DNA of 64,000 bases from Hemileia vastatrix. Lineage: Eukaryota; Basidiomycota; Pucciniomycetes; Pucciniales; Zaghouaniaceae. Both the position numbers and the translations under genes were made by a program. Positions 1 to 10,990 of this stretch are shown piece after piece. Each line of letters starts with the position of its first letter. Within the stretch, counting starts at the first letter, position 1. The DNA lies in the NCBI GenBank assembly GCA_030280995.1, contig JASXTE010000009.1, positions 2,450,501-2,514,500 on the forward strand. The letters run 5' to 3'. The notes beneath the pieces are model-generated. The model saw only the letters and a list, made by a program, of their open reading frames with translations, ran no database searches and was not told where the DNA came from.

Positions 1-125
1 TGCATGGGGCCATCCTACTTTAGTTGCATACTCAGTACCAAAACAAGAATCATAGTTAGATTTAGTTTTTTAGCCAACTGATAAGAATGAGATGATCATC
101 TTTTTTTAGTTGAACAATTTTGGAT
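1..125 (-). pseudogene. Myb/SANT-like protein, N-terminal fragment (truncated by window edge)
   Basis: The minus strand reads like the N-terminal part of the plus-strand SANT-like gene at 1125-1760 (SEKSKIVQLKK, then DHLILIS), followed by stop codons, so this copy is broken. Only homology to the other arm supports it. The rest of the gene lies outside the window. Confidence 0.4.
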
Positions 126-618
126 TTCTCAGAAGAGCAGGGAAAAGAGGGAGTAGTGGGATTTAAAGAACAACTGGGTGATGGCTGCCTTTGAGAAGAT
201 CTATTATGATGAGGCATGTTAAGATAATTAAAGATGAAAAGGATCAGAAAAAAGCATATGAGATAGCAATATGAAAAAGAGCAGAATCAAATAGATGAAA
301 TGGGGAGAAATTCTGAGTGGATAGAATGAACAGGATGGGATGAGAATGGGAGTTCACAGCAAGTAGAAGGCATATCCAGAGAGTGATCCAAGATGAGGTT
401 ATGGCAGAAAGTTGTGCAACATGTTCTAATGACAGAAGGTTGTCCAAGATGTGGCTATGAAAAATTGAGTAGAAAAATGTTGGATAAGAGGTGAACATTG
501 ACATGTAAAGTGTCTAATAACCCAATTATTAGCAAAAATAATTGTGGAAGATAATTGGGGTATAAGGATTTTTATCTGCAATTAATTTAATTGTGGATCC
601 CTGAACATTGATACCCCC
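1..618 (-). mobile_element. DNA transposon copy, left arm of a head-to-head pair (runs off the window)
   Basis: Its reverse complement aligns over its whole length with 742 to about 1260, diverged but collinear. The inner end is CCCCC at 614-618 followed by TA, the mirror of TA-GGGGG at 740-746, so both copies share the terminus GGGGGTATCA. The Myb/SANT-like coding region of this copy begins near position 125 and leaves the window at 1. A 119-bp spacer (621-739) separates the two inner ends. The superfamily is not proven: a SANT-like gene suggests PIF/Harbinger, and the TA next to the end would also fit a TA-target element. Confidence 0.6.
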
Positions 619-1124
619 TAATAATTCTACAAACCTGGTAAGATATACCTGATGGTGATATTCATGTGTGTGTTGGGATAGTCTATGGGAGCACAAAAAT
701 ATTGAAAAATAAGAAAAAGAAAAAGAAGTGTGTTGAAAATAGGGGGTATCAAAGTTGATAGATCCTCAATTAAATTAATTGCAGATGAAATTCATTATAA
801 CCTAATTATCTTCTGCAATTATTTTTGCTAATAATTGGGTTATTAGATTATTTATGTGTCAATTTTCACCTCTATCTGACATTTTTATCCCTAATTTTTC
901 ATAAGCACATCTTGGAGAGCTTTCTGGATGTGCAAGCCTACCTAACTTGCTGTGCACTCCCATCCTGTCTATTCATTTCCATTTAAAACCCCTCCCCATC
1001 TCATCTGTTTTTTCTTCTCCTTTTCATCTTCAAATATCTCAACATTCCCTGTCATCATAGATCTTCTCAAAGGCGGCCTTGCCCCAGTTGTTCTTCAAAT
1101 CCCATTACTTCCTCTTTCCCCTGC

Positions 1125-1760
1125 TCAACTGAGAAATCAAAGACTGTTCAACTAAAAAAATATGATCATCTCATACTTATCAACTTGCTGAAAATAAAAA
1201 CTAATTATGATTCTTGTGTTGGTACTGAGAATGCAACTAAAGTAGGACAGCCCCCTGCATCAAAAGTCAATGGCTATCTTCTAATGGCCAATGAATTACA
1301 AAATAAGACAAAGAGAAGGATTGATCTTTTTCCTAAAACAATTTCTGAAAATTTCAAGAATTGCCAATCCAAGTACAAGAAGGCAAAGACTCTTTCATTT
1401 TCTATTGGTTTTGGTATTACCAACATCTATATCAGTAAGGGCATAAAATCCATAGATGATAAACTTGAATCTCTATGTCCATACTTTAAAGAGATGGATG
1501 GTATTTTTGGAGAGAAAGCTGATGTTAATCATGCCAACATGCAGGATGGTAAAGATTCTATCTCCAAACATGATGTTGAAAGGAATCTTTTCCCATACTC
1601 TTCCTCCACTCAAGACTCTCCTGTTCTAAATTCATCAAATCTAGATAGCTTTCCAATAGATCCTTATGGTGATATAAACCAAAATAATCACACTCCACTA
1701 AGTTTTTATTTCTTGTCTAGTTGTTTTATTTTTTTATTTCTAAAATGGCTAATGAAATAA
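1125..1760 (+). CDS. Myb/SANT-like DNA-binding domain protein (transposon-associated, probably decayed)
   Basis: The frame is open from about 1125; no ATG is evident at the 5' end, so the start is unsettled or lies in an upstream exon. The first about 110 residues have the layout of fungal and plant transposon Myb/SANT-like (MADF-like) domains: DHLILINLLKIKTNYDSC, then KVNGYLLMANELQ, an IKK-like basic helix, a SIGFGIT turn, and CPYFKEMDGIFGEKADVN. This last block is characteristic of SANT-associated proteins that are abundant in rust fungi and plants. The remaining part is Ser/Asn/Asp-rich and ends in a hydrophobic tail (FYFLSSCFIFLFL) that looks like read-through of non-coding DNA. The likely role is DNA binding for transposition. 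The family assignment is from pattern recognition only. Confidence 0.55.
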   Translation, partial: STEKSKTVQLKKYDHLILINLLKIKTNYDSCVGTENATKVGQPPASKVNGYLLMANELQNKTKRRIDLFPKTISENFKNCQSKYKKAKTLSFSIGFGITNIYISKGIKSIDDKLESLCPYFKEMDGIFGEKADVNHANMQDGKDSISKHDVERNLFPYSSSTQDSPVLNSSNLDSFPIDPYGDINQNNHTPLSFYFLSSCFIFLFLKWLMK

Positions 1761-1939
1761 CTCAGGATCCTCAAGCAAGTGAGTCTGAAGCTAGCATCAA
1801 TGATAAAGAGGAAAATGTAACCTCCAAAAAAAGCACTTTGAATTTCAAAATTCATAGAAAGAAAAACAGAGAAAGTTTCTCTCAAAGACCTTTTTCTTCC
1901 ATTGATTATTTTCTGGAGAAAGGTGAATCTAATAAGTGA
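1745..1939 (+). CDS. Possible C-terminal continuation of the SANT-like gene (different frame)
   Basis: An ATG-started 64-codon frame that overlaps the end of the SANT-like frame by 16 bases. It encodes a charged Ser/Glu/Lys-rich segment (QDPQASESEAS onward) ending in SSIDYFLEKGES, like the acidic and serine-rich tails of such proteins. A frameshift or a small unrecognised intron near 1700-1745 could join it to the upstream frame. Weak evidence. Confidence 0.3.
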   Translation: MANEITQDPQASESEASINDKEENVTSKKSTLNFKIHRKKNRESFSQRPFSSIDYFLEKGESNK

Positions 1940-2028
1940 TAGCATACCTCTTAATTATTAAGTGAGCTTTTCTTTTTTCTGTCAATATTCCTTTTCACTC
2001 TAGGTAAAGTTGAAGTTGCAAGAGATAC

Positions 2029-3205
2029 TGTCAGTATAGTCTAGTATATTAGTATGATATAATAGTGTTTATTTATGGTCCTACAGCTTATTGATAAATT
2101 ATTTAGTGATTAAACCTCAGGGGAAGATTAATAAAATAGTTATACTCAAATAAAACTCACAATACTTGGATTTAAATGCGTGCTAGTGGTGGAAAATAGA
2201 TGAATAAAATATAGTTATAGCTTATATAAAGATAATATCAATTTATAATGGCTTTATAATATATTTCTAAATGTTAATAATTGTATAGTAGTTTTTGTTA
2301 GAGTTGTAGTAATTGAATGATGATAAATAACCATCAAAATCCCTCCTTACTTATACCCAAATCCACTGGAGTGCACAGACCTTCAATCCAGATGATGTCA
2401 CTGCTATCCCCTGAAATTACAGCACTGTGAGGGCCCATCACCTCCCCATGGCGTCCACTTCAAGCAGTTTCAACACCCAGACCTCCAGTAAGGACCCTCC
2501 ATTACTGTTAATAATAACACAGATCTATATCATAAATAGAAAATCCAGATAAAAGCGGATACCATAAAGAAACAGGTAAAATAAACAGTCAAAAAGAGAT
2601 TTAATGAAACCAAAAGCATATAAAGGAAACAAATAAAATTTCCAAGCCCCCAATAACATCCCCAAGCATCCACATTAACCCAGAAATGTCCTTCCAACCC
2701 ATAAATCCGTGAATAACCATCCAAGGAAGTAATTTTAGTTGTCCAAACTGGGTGTATGCGCCTGATATAGGTGTCTATGCTTCTTTAGGTGTTGTGAGTC
2801 CACTGATTTCGTCCATATGACCTAAAATAAGCAGAAAAACAAAGGTTATAGGCTATTAAGGGGCTAAAAACCCACTTATATACCTAAATATACATAATAT
2901 ACTGCATATTTCACTGAATATGAGATTTATGTATACATATAAGCTTATGTATGTCAACAATTACTTCATATCACTTAAGATAAGTATATTATGACTCCAT
3001 TACACCTTAATAAATATTAATAGGCCATGTATAAGCTATTTAAACTACTATAAGTTGTATAATAGAATAATAATTATATATATATATAATATAATAATAT
3101 ATATAATTATTATAACCTTATTTTTAAGATATAAGCTTAATCTAGTTAAGGTTATCTTATTTTAAGCATAATAAATACTCAGTCCTAAGGATATTTAGGC
3201 TGACA
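2029..3205 (-). repeat. Family-1 LTR 1 (3' LTR of copy A)
   Basis: About 1.18 kb. On the plus strand it runs from TGTCAGTATAG to GGCTGACA, giving the usual TG...CA ends and a TGTCAG/CTGACA terminal inverted repeat. It is followed at 3206 by CTCCCTCACCCC, which on the minus strand is a purine-rich tract (GGGGTGAGGGAG) directly before the LTR, the polypurine primer. Closely matches the LTRs at 9693 and 28720. Contains the LTR-internal hydrophobic frame (2530-2724), here stopped at codon 64. The five bases on its left (GATAC) do not match those right of LTR 3 (GTCTC). Confidence 0.9.
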
Positions 3206-3327
3206 CTCCCTCACCCCAAAAAAAAACAATAAAAAAAATGTTAAGACATTTTAATTAAAACAAAGGAGAGAAATTAAAAAAAAAAATAAAAAAAAATTTT
3301 TATAATACATATACTGAATGAACAGTA

Positions 3328-5687
3328 TTATTTAGATTTGAATTTTTTCAAGAGATTTTTAAGATCAGAGATTTCATTTTCTGGAATCCACTGGTCATAT
3401 TCACTTGATTTATTTTAAAATCTTAATAGATACTCAACTCCCTTTTCTTTAGTAAGGTGTCTCTTTTTAAGTATCTTTTCAATTTCTGCCTTTTCAACTA
3501 TTTCTTCAGGTTGCTGTTTATGCCTTCCTGGTCTTCTTGGAAATAGAGCAGTATCATTAGAATGGTATGGTTTTATAAGAGAAATAGGAAATACTGGATT
3601 TTTCTATCATATGTTGCATATAGAATAATCTCAACAGTATTATTACCAACCATCTTTTTAACTAAAAATGGTCCAATGAATGGATCCTTCAATTTAACAT
3701 TACAATTTAAATTGAAATGTAGTGTGGAAATAAGGACTTCATCACCCTCTTTGAACATTTGTTCTTTATGGGCTTTATCCCATCTTTTCTTTTCATACTC
3801 AAAAGCCTTATTTATACATTCTTGAGCATGTTTTCTGCAAAATTCCTCCATCTGAAGAAAATATTTAGTACCTGGATGGATATCTAATCTAGGTAACTTA
3901 TTAAGAGTTTTAGCAGGGGTATTAGGTACATACCCCAACCATAACTTAAATGGCTTTTTGCCAGTGACAGAATGTACTGTACTATTGTATGCAAATTCTA
4001 AACCTGGGATAAGGGTTACCCAATCATGCGTTAATTTGTCATTGTCTTTAAAATTAAGACCAAAAGCACAGTATCTTCTTATCATATCTTCTAAGGTTTG
4101 TATCATTCTTTCTGCTAGCCCATCAGTTTGTGGATGGTGTGCTGTAGAAAGTTTTAATTGACACCCTGAAACATCCATATGTGACGTCCAGAACTCAGAA
4201 GTAAATTTAAGATCTCTGTCAGAAACTATTTTTTTGGGGAAACCTGCTGTATTTAACATTTGTGTCCACCATAAAAAAGCTAAGTCCTTTGCAGAAACCT
4301 CTTTCTGGGTAGGAATAAATTTACACATCTTTGTAAATCTATCTACAATTACCCAGCAGGAGTTATAACTCTTATGCCCTGCTATTAGCAAACCTGTTAC
4401 AAAGTCCATGTTAATGATTTCCCATGGAGCTTTTGGTTGCTCAATTTGTTGTAATAAACCAGCTCTTTTGCCTGTTAATCTTTTAGATTTTTGACAAGAA
4501 TCACATGTTTCAACATATTTCTGAACATCCTCAGACATGTTAATCCACCAAGCTGTGTTTTTTACTCTGGTTAATGTTTTATGGTAGTCAAAATGACCTA
4601 CTAATATATCATAATGACATATACTTAACATTAACTCCTTCATTGAAGGGGGAATTACAATTACATTACTTAATTTTTTCTTGTAATATATAAAACCATC
4701 CTCAATGGAAAATTTTCCTTTTTCTAATGCTTCTTTATACTTATTTGGTAATGTTTTTATTAAAACATTCATTGAAGCATTAGATGGATCATTTAATATT
4801 GTAGTTAATTTACTCAATTCAGGATCTGAATTATAATTATCAAGAATTGATTGAATAAATTCATCCTCAAGATCTACAATATAAATGCCATAAATGTTAA
4901 TAATCTCTGACTCAGGAACATAAGCAGGATTATCATCATTATTAGGCAGAGGTACTCTAGATAACAGATCTACATTAGAGTGCAAGGTTCCTGCTCTATG
5001 TGTAATAGTCATCCGGCCTCTGTATTCTTGTACAGCTAATTGCCATCTAAACATGTGTCTATTAGGAGTTTTCATGTTTAAGAGTGACTTAACTGCACTA
5101 CAGTCAGTTATTAACTCAAATTTTTGGTCTTCAAGGTAATAATGTAGCTTCTCAAGAGCCCATACTACTGCCAAATATTCAAGTTGAGTAGCACCATATT
5201 TCAATTCACCACTTCTCAGAGTACATGAAATATAGCAGATTCCTACTTCTGACATTCTACCTTCAATAAGTTGTTTTTGATGCAAAGCAGCATCCAGTCC
5301 AATAAAACTTGCATCTGTATATAATACAAAAGGTAATTGGAAATCTGGTAATCCCAAGATAGGAGCTGTCATTAAACATTCTTTCAACTTATCAAAAGCT
5401 TGTTGTCTTTCATTATTCCAAATGAAAGCTTCTGATTTCTTTATCAGTGTGTTCAGTGGTGCAGCAATTGATTGGTAGTTTTTTATATATTGTCTATAAT
5501 AACCACACATTCCAAGAAAAGATTGTACATCCTTTACATTTTGAGGAATGCCAATATTCTTTATTGCAGCCACTTTATTTTTGTCTACACATATTTGTAA
5601 TCCAGATACAATATGACCAAGCAATTTTAAAGATTCAAACCCAAATTTACATTTTTTCAATGCAAGCAACATTTTTATTTCATCCAT
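3328..5687 (-). pseudogene. Pol C-terminal half, copy A: RNase H, integrase, chromodomain
   Basis: Starts just downstream of the stop that interrupts RT. In order: the RT thumb and connection (LGMCGYYRQYIKNYQS), RNase H with its acidic residues in VLYTDASFIG, QLEYLAVVWALE and FELITDCSAV, an integrase HHCC zinc finger ending in CDSCQKSK, and the integrase core DDE in NMDFVTG, VSDRDLKF and DGLAERMIQTLE. A GPF module follows (DPFIGPFLVKKM). A one-base deletion near 3599, compared with copy B, breaks the frame; the chromodomain then reads on to a stop at 3328. The domains appear whole, but the protein is separated from RT by a stop. Confidence 0.85.
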
Positions 5688-5726
5688 TTTTTGAAATACT
5701 TTCCTTAAATGGATTAAGTGTTCATC

Positions 5727-6629
5727 CTAAGTTTTAGAGAACACTATGATGTAATCAATGTATACCATTAACCATCCCTCAATCATTTCATTATGGAATG
5801 TTATATCCATTAACTTCTGAAATACTGATGGAGCATTTTTTGGTCCAAATGGCATTCTGACATACTTATAAATTGCCATGTGTGTTGTTATCAACAAAAA
5901 GTTCTGTGAATTCTTTTCAACAGGAGTTTGATGGTACCCTTTATTTCCATCTAGGCAACTTATATATTTAGCACCTTTGAGGGTAGCATGTATAGAGGCA
6001 ATCCTTGGCAAGGGATAAATATCATTTACTGTAAATGTATTTAATGCTCTATAATCTCCGCACAGTCTTGCTTTATCTTGTTCATAAGAAATTAGCACTG
6101 GTGATATTACACAATATTTTGGTGTTGTTTCAACCTTCTCAAGAATTTTTATATTCAATAACATCTTAATATTGTCCTCTATGTCTTTACTCTTCATTGG
6201 TGAAGCAGGATATGGTTTCTTTTTAAGACCAGCAGGAATATTATCCATATCACAGGTTAAACTAATCTTCATTTCATGATCTTTTGCATGGCCAAGTTCA
6301 TTTGTACCATGTGCAAAAGCCATTGGAAATGCTTTAATTAATTCCAAAAGAGTATCTTTCTCAGATTTACTTATCTGAGTGCCAAATGATGCTTTTGAAA
6401 TTTCTGTTTCCAGAAGTTCCATCTCATTGGATTCTCTTCCTTTACACGGGGAATTTGTTACTGACTCAATGTGTAAGACTGTGTTAAAAGAATTTATTTT
6501 AAATTTCCTTTTACCATTCATTCCAATTGTAAAATTGTTATTAGCAGGGTCTAATTTAACACCAAAGTTAGTCAGAATATCATTTCCAATGATAAAACAG
6601 TCACTACAGTTAGTATTATCCATTACCAC
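5727..6629 (-). pseudogene. Reverse transcriptase, copy A (active site YIDY)
   Basis: Encodes the link after protease (IIGNDILTNFGVKLDP) and the RT fingers and palm: LCGDYRALNTFTV, CLDGNKGYHQ with the first catalytic Asp, RMPFGPKNAPSVFQKLM, and then YIDY at about residues 290-293 where the family has YIDD. The second Asp of this box is essential in reverse transcriptases, so the enzyme should be dead. Seven codons after the box, TAG replaces the TAT seen in copy D. Copy B shares both changes exactly. The ATG at 6629 is probably not a real start; the frame is fused to protease in copy D. Confidence 0.85.
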
Positions 6630-6646
6630 AAACTCACAAGTTACCC

Positions 6647-9182
6647 TTACATAACCATGTTGGTGTTTAAAAAAACAGCAGCTTTGTATTTACCAATGGG
6701 GTGTAGCACTGATCCAAAACCTCTCCAATTTTTATTTTGAAGTGGTTCAAGCTTAAACATATATTCACTATCAATTTTCGGTAATGTATTAGTGGAAACA
6801 ACAGAACCAACAGCTCCTGTGTCCAGTACTATATTAACATTTTCACCAAAAATGATAGCTGGAACCATGATAGGTGTCATTCTAAAGTTATCAGCTTGTA
6901 TAACCTTAATGATTTCAGCATCCTCAAGATTCATTGAAGATTCATTTGAGTCCATATTTAATATTGGATTTTCAAAGATGGACAAATCATCTTCCAACAT
7001 ACAGACTTCATTTTCATCACTATATGAGATATTGCTGTCATAATCACTTGATTCTTTACTTTTTTCAGTTTCAGTTTCAGATTCATGTTGATTTTCAAAA
7101 ATATTTATGTTTTTCTCACATTTGTGACCTTTGACCCAAGGTTTGTTACACTTATAACAAGTATTTGTTTCATACTTTTTAGGTACTACAGGTGCAGTAG
7201 GTTTTTTCTGCTTCTCCTGAAGTGTTTTTGAATTCTGAGTTTTTACAGTTTCAACATTTTGTTTATAAGTGGAATACCTTGATTCATACTTATGGTTTAA
7301 TAATATTTCATTGCAAACATTAATAAAGTCAAAATATTCAGTAACATTTAATGTTCTAGCTACAACAATGTCTCTGACAGATATAGGTAATTTATATATT
7401 ATCTTATCTTTCCATAAGTTAAAATCCATATGAGGCTCAATGGCTTTTAATATTTTGTTTAAATTCATTAAAAATACCATAGGTTTGTCACCATTCAACG
7501 GATTATACCTAGTCTTCTCATAAAGTCTCTGCTGAGTAAGCCTGAATTTAGAACCTCCAAATTGTTTTTCAATAAGTTGTTTCCATTCAGCCCAAGAGTA
7601 ATCTTTACCCTCACTCAAGACAGCTTCAAACCATAATAAAGCAACATCCTTAAATAAAGAAATTAATTTTGATGTTATTTCTTCATCTGGTAACTTATAT
7701 GAGAATTTCAAGTTGTCAATTCTTTGAATAAAATGTTGCCAATCAGAGCTGGCTTCCCCATCATAAGTTGGGTACTGATCTATCTTAGGCCAGTTTTTCT
7801 GATTGGATTTTATCTCACTAATCTTAGGTAAATTCAACAACTCATTCACTTTTGATAAATGGTCTTGTATTTCCTCCTGCACGGATTTGTGAGTTACATT
7901 TTCAGATTTGACACTACCACCAGATGGTTTTAATTGTGGTGGTATAGGGAAGGAATGAGATTCACTTTTGCCAATGAAAGGATTATTATTATATTGATTA
8001 TACTTATGATTATCCTGGTTCATTAGTAGATTGGCAGTTTCAATCTCAACTTTAGTTAATCTTTGTAGCAACTCAGAGACACTTTGATTTGTCTGGGCAA
8101 AAGATAACTTTGTCTTGATTCAGTTTTTAATAAATGCGTTTCATATAATTTTTCTAACTCACAGAATTTGTTTGAAAGTTCATTATATTTATTACTCAAT
8201 GAATCATATTTAAGAGTTAGAGACAAATGTTCTTTCTCTAATTCTTTGTTACGTGTTGCTAATTTAGAAATGTTTAATGTCAAGGATAAAATTGTATCAC
8301 TAGTGAGCTTAAATGTCTGTTCCTCACAATCAGTCATTCTATTCGACAATGCTGAAACAATTCTATGTACAGTTGGATTATTGTTAAAATATTCCATGTC
8401 CTCCTTTTCAATTCTCTCACTCTCCTGTGAACTTCTCATCTCACTAGTAGGTGTTGCAACTGAGGGTTAACTGTATTATCATTGTAAATAGTACTGTTAT
8501 TGTGGACAAAAGACAAGTCAGGTGTATCTACTCTAAAACCTAAATTTCTTAAATCCTCCTCTATTTTTTCCACAGATTTAACATCAATAGAATTACCTAT
8601 ATTGTAATTATCAGTATTATGTTCAATCTGAGAGGGTAATCTACTTAACATGGGATGGTTGCCAGTCCTGATTTTTGGCGCTTTTTTCCTTTGTAAGGGT
8701 GAGCTGAGGAAGTCAGATGAGGTGGTGGATCCCTGTTGCAACTGTGGCTTGTCCACTGTTGATGAAATCAGTCCCATTTCCATTTGTCTACCAGGAGTTT
8801 CTCCTGGGAGTGAGTTGGGATAGGGGGTTGCTGATTTGACTGACTGGGCTGGCCTCCCTTTAACTCTGCCAATGCCTGATTCATCTGCTGAAACCCTACC
8901 TTGCAATTTTTTTGAAACTGCTCTACCTCTTTGAACATGAGTGATTTTGATTCCTCCAACTTCAGAACCTGTTTGGCCAGGTGGGACAGTTGATCCTGAA
9001 GAGGAGGAGATGTCTTTTTTATAGTTATCTTTTTTAAGAGGGCGTCCTTTTCCTCTATACTCATGCTTTCTGCCTGGTGGTATTGTTGACCCTCCATGGT
9101 GATTTCTTGGAAAGTTTTTGTTAGCTTTAGACCTGGTATTATAAGCTGACTTTTCACTTACACTGTCCTGGGGAGCACTCAT
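6647..9182 (-). pseudogene. Gag-protease, copy A (three frames)
   Basis: The ATG at 9182 opens a basic, Ser/Gly-rich N-terminal region (248 codons). A one-base loss near 8450 moves the reading into a coiled-coil segment (8439-8056), and a second near 8110 moves it into the Gag core and protease (8071-6647); copy B is continuous at both points. The core has the retrotransposon Gag block (WPKIDQYPTYDGEASSDWQ to FGGSKFRLTQQRLYEKTRY), a zinc knuckle CYKCNKPWVKGHKC (C-x2-C-x7-H-x-C), an acidic linker and the protease DTG in NIVLDTGAVGSVV. A further one-base loss near 6675 separates it from RT. Confidence 0.8.
8768..9097 (-). CDS. Out-of-frame coiled-coil ORF inside gag (X), copy A
   Basis: Lies in the +1 frame relative to the gag frame that starts at 9182. 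The ATG at 9097 sits in ACCATGG, a near-ideal eukaryotic start context. About 109 codons: MEGQQYHQAESM, an IKKTSPPLQDQL block, a heptad-like helix (HLAKQVLKLEES to QQMNQALAELK), a Gln/Pro linker and DKWKWD, where a TGA cuts off the WFHQQW extension present in copies B and D. A related ORF exists in element E at the same position and frame offset. The function is unknown; overlap with a real gag frame means chance openness has to be tested. Confidence 0.45.
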   Translation of the reverse strand: MEGQQYHQAESMSIEEKDALLKKITIKKTSPPLQDQLSHLAKQVLKLEESKSLMFKEVEQFQKNCKVGFQQMNQALAELKGGQPSQSNQQPPIPTHSQEKLLVDKWKWD

Positions 9183-9424
9183 ATTGTTAAGAATGACAAT
9201 ATTTTATGTCTACAAAAGGAAAAAACTCTATGGAACTAGTAGACAAAAGATATTAGCAATTATATCACTAATAAAAAAGCAATGGAGCTTACCCTGAATT
9301 TATCTCTTTATTTATTTAAATAAAATATAAGAAAAATTCGAAAGAATCTGTTAAAAATATAATAATAAGTATAACTAGACCTCTATAAGGGTGAATAAGT
9401 AGGTTACCAAGCTTTTACCAAATA

Positions 9425-9530
9425 CCAATTTAATTGGGTGTTATATTGGTGTCCAAATACCAAGTGAAATTGGGTTTATATTGGGTACAGTAACTACTGT
9501 AAATATCTAATTTTTATGATAAAAAATTAG
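9425..9530 (-). other. Hairpin cluster in the family-1 5' leader
   Basis: Between the 5' LTR and gag lie short inverted repeats: CCAATTTAATTGG (9425-9437), ACAGT-AACT-ACTGT (9487-9500) and CTAATTTTT with AAAAAATTAG (9507-9530). Equivalent hairpins occur in copies B and D. Position suggests a packaging, dimerisation or translation role, which is inference only. Confidence 0.4.
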
Positions 9531-9677
9531 TACAGTTATTTTAAGGGTTCTTTTCCGCAATTACTGAGGTATGATGACCCACTAATATGTAGCAGACCCA
9601 AATATTTGGTTATTTTGAGCTGTACTAAGGTAAAAATCACTTCCCAAGGCTTATACTAAATAATAAGTAAAATATAA

Positions 9678-9690
9678 GGAAAGACCCCCA
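9678..9690 (-). other. Candidate primer-binding site, copy A
   Basis: Two bases inside the 5' LTR the minus strand reads TGGGGGTCTTTCC, which starts with the TGG expected opposite a tRNA CCA end. The same sequence occurs at 28705-28717 (B) and 37421-37433 (D). The tRNA was not identified. Confidence 0.5.
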
Positions 9691-9692
9691 AT

Positions 9693-10868
9693 TGTGAGTA
9701 TAGCCTAGTATATTAGTATGATATAATAGTGTTTATTTATGGTCGTACTACTTATTGATAAATGATTTAGTGATTAAACCTCAGGGGAAGACTAATAAAA
9801 TAGTTATACTCAAATAAAACTCACAATACTTGGATTTAAATGCGTGCTAGTGGTGGAAAATAGATGAATAAAATATAGTTATAGCTTATATAAAGATAAT
9901 ATCAATTTATAATGGCTTTATAATATATTTCTAAATGTTAATAATTTTATAGTAGTTTTTGTTAGAGTTGTAGTAATTGAATGATGATAAATAACCCTCA
10001 AAATCCCTCCTTACTTATACCCACATCCACTGGAGTGCACAGACCTTCAATCCAGATGATGTCACTGCTATCCCCGGAAATTACAGCACTGTGAGTGCCC
10101 ATCACCTCTCAATGGTTCCACTTCAAGCAGTTTCAACACCCAGACCTCCAGTAAGGACCCTTCATCACTATTAATAATAACACAGATCTATACCATAAAT
10201 AGAAAATCCAGATAAAAGCGGATACCATAAAGAAACAGGTAAAATAAACAGTCAAAAAGAGATTTAATGAAACCAAAAGCATATAAAGGAAACAAATAAA
10301 ATTTCCAAGCCCCCAATAACATCCCCAAGAATCCACATTAACCCAGCAATGTCCTTCCAACCCATAAATCTGTGAATAACCATCCAAGGAACTAAATTAA
10401 GTTGTCCAAACTGGGTGTATGCACCTGATATAGGTGTCTATGCTTCTGTAGGTGTTGTGAGTCCACTGATTTCGTCCATATGACCTAAAATAAGCAGAAA
10501 AACAAAGGTTATAGGCTATTAAGGGGCTAAAACCCACTTATATACCTAAATATACATAATATACTGCATATTTCACTGAATATGAGATTTAGGTATACAT
10601 ATAAGCTTATGTATGTCAATAATTACTTCATATCACTTAAGATAAGTATATTATGACTCCATTAACACCTTAATAAGTATTATTAGGCTAAGGATAAGCT
10701 ATTTAAACTACTATAAGTTGTATAATAGAATAATAATTATATATATATATAATATAATAATATATATAATTATTTTAACCTTATTTTTAAGATATAAGCT
10801 TAATTTACTTAAGGTTATCTTATTTTAAGCATAAGGAATACTCAGTCCTAAGGATATTTAGGCTGACA
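9693..10868 (-). repeat. Family-1 LTR 2, shared by copies A and B
   Basis: 1,176 bp from TGTGAGTATAG (one change from TGTCAG) to GGCTGACA. Has a primer-site region on its right-hand side for neither element: the A internal region lies to its left (primer site at 9678) and the B 3' end with its polypurine tract lies to its right (10869). It is therefore both the 5' LTR of A and the 3' LTR of B. Carries an uninterrupted 84-codon hydrophobic frame at 10133-10387. Confidence 0.9.
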
Positions 10869-10990
10869 CTCCCTCACCCCAAAAAAAACAATAAAAAAAA
10901 TGTTAAGACATTTTAATTAAAACTAAGGAGAGAAATAAAAAATAAAAAATAAAAAATAATTTTTATAATACATATACTGAATAAACAGTA

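Larger units (their letters stand above)
742..2028 (+). mobile_element. DNA transposon copy, right arm, ended by the family-1 LTR
   Basis: Begins with TA-GGGGGTATCAAAG at 740 and runs through about 380 bp of non-coding leader into a Myb/SANT-like reading frame. No transposase is visible: the element is cut at 2029 by the LTR of copy A, and the sequence right of the array (29898 on) is not recognisably its continuation. Shares the first bases GGGGGTRTCA with the element at 45875-47664. Confidence 0.5.
2029..10868 (-). mobile_element. Family-1 Ty3/gypsy chromovirus, copy A
   Basis: Full-length element on the minus strand: 5' LTR 9693-10868, candidate primer site 9678-9690, gag-protease, RT, RNase H, integrase with chromodomain, polypurine tract at 3206, 3' LTR 2029-3205. 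The 5' LTR is also the 3' LTR of copy B, so the two elements form a head-to-tail tandem sharing one LTR. Coding capacity is lost: single-base frameshifts near 8450, 8110, 6675 and 3599, a stop at 5727, and a changed RT active site. Confidence 0.9.

Noticed and set aside
6660..6690. Slippery-looking T-TTT-TTA-AAC at the protease/RT boundary of copy A
   Set aside because: Copies B and D have one more base here and read through in one frame, so in A this is a derived one-base loss and not a programmed frameshift. The similar frame change in E has no slippery heptamer.
3573..9157. Opposite-strand frames of 60-100 codons across copies A, B, D and E
   Set aside because: They are reverse-complement shadows of gag and pol; similar ones appear in every copy simply because the copies are homologous.
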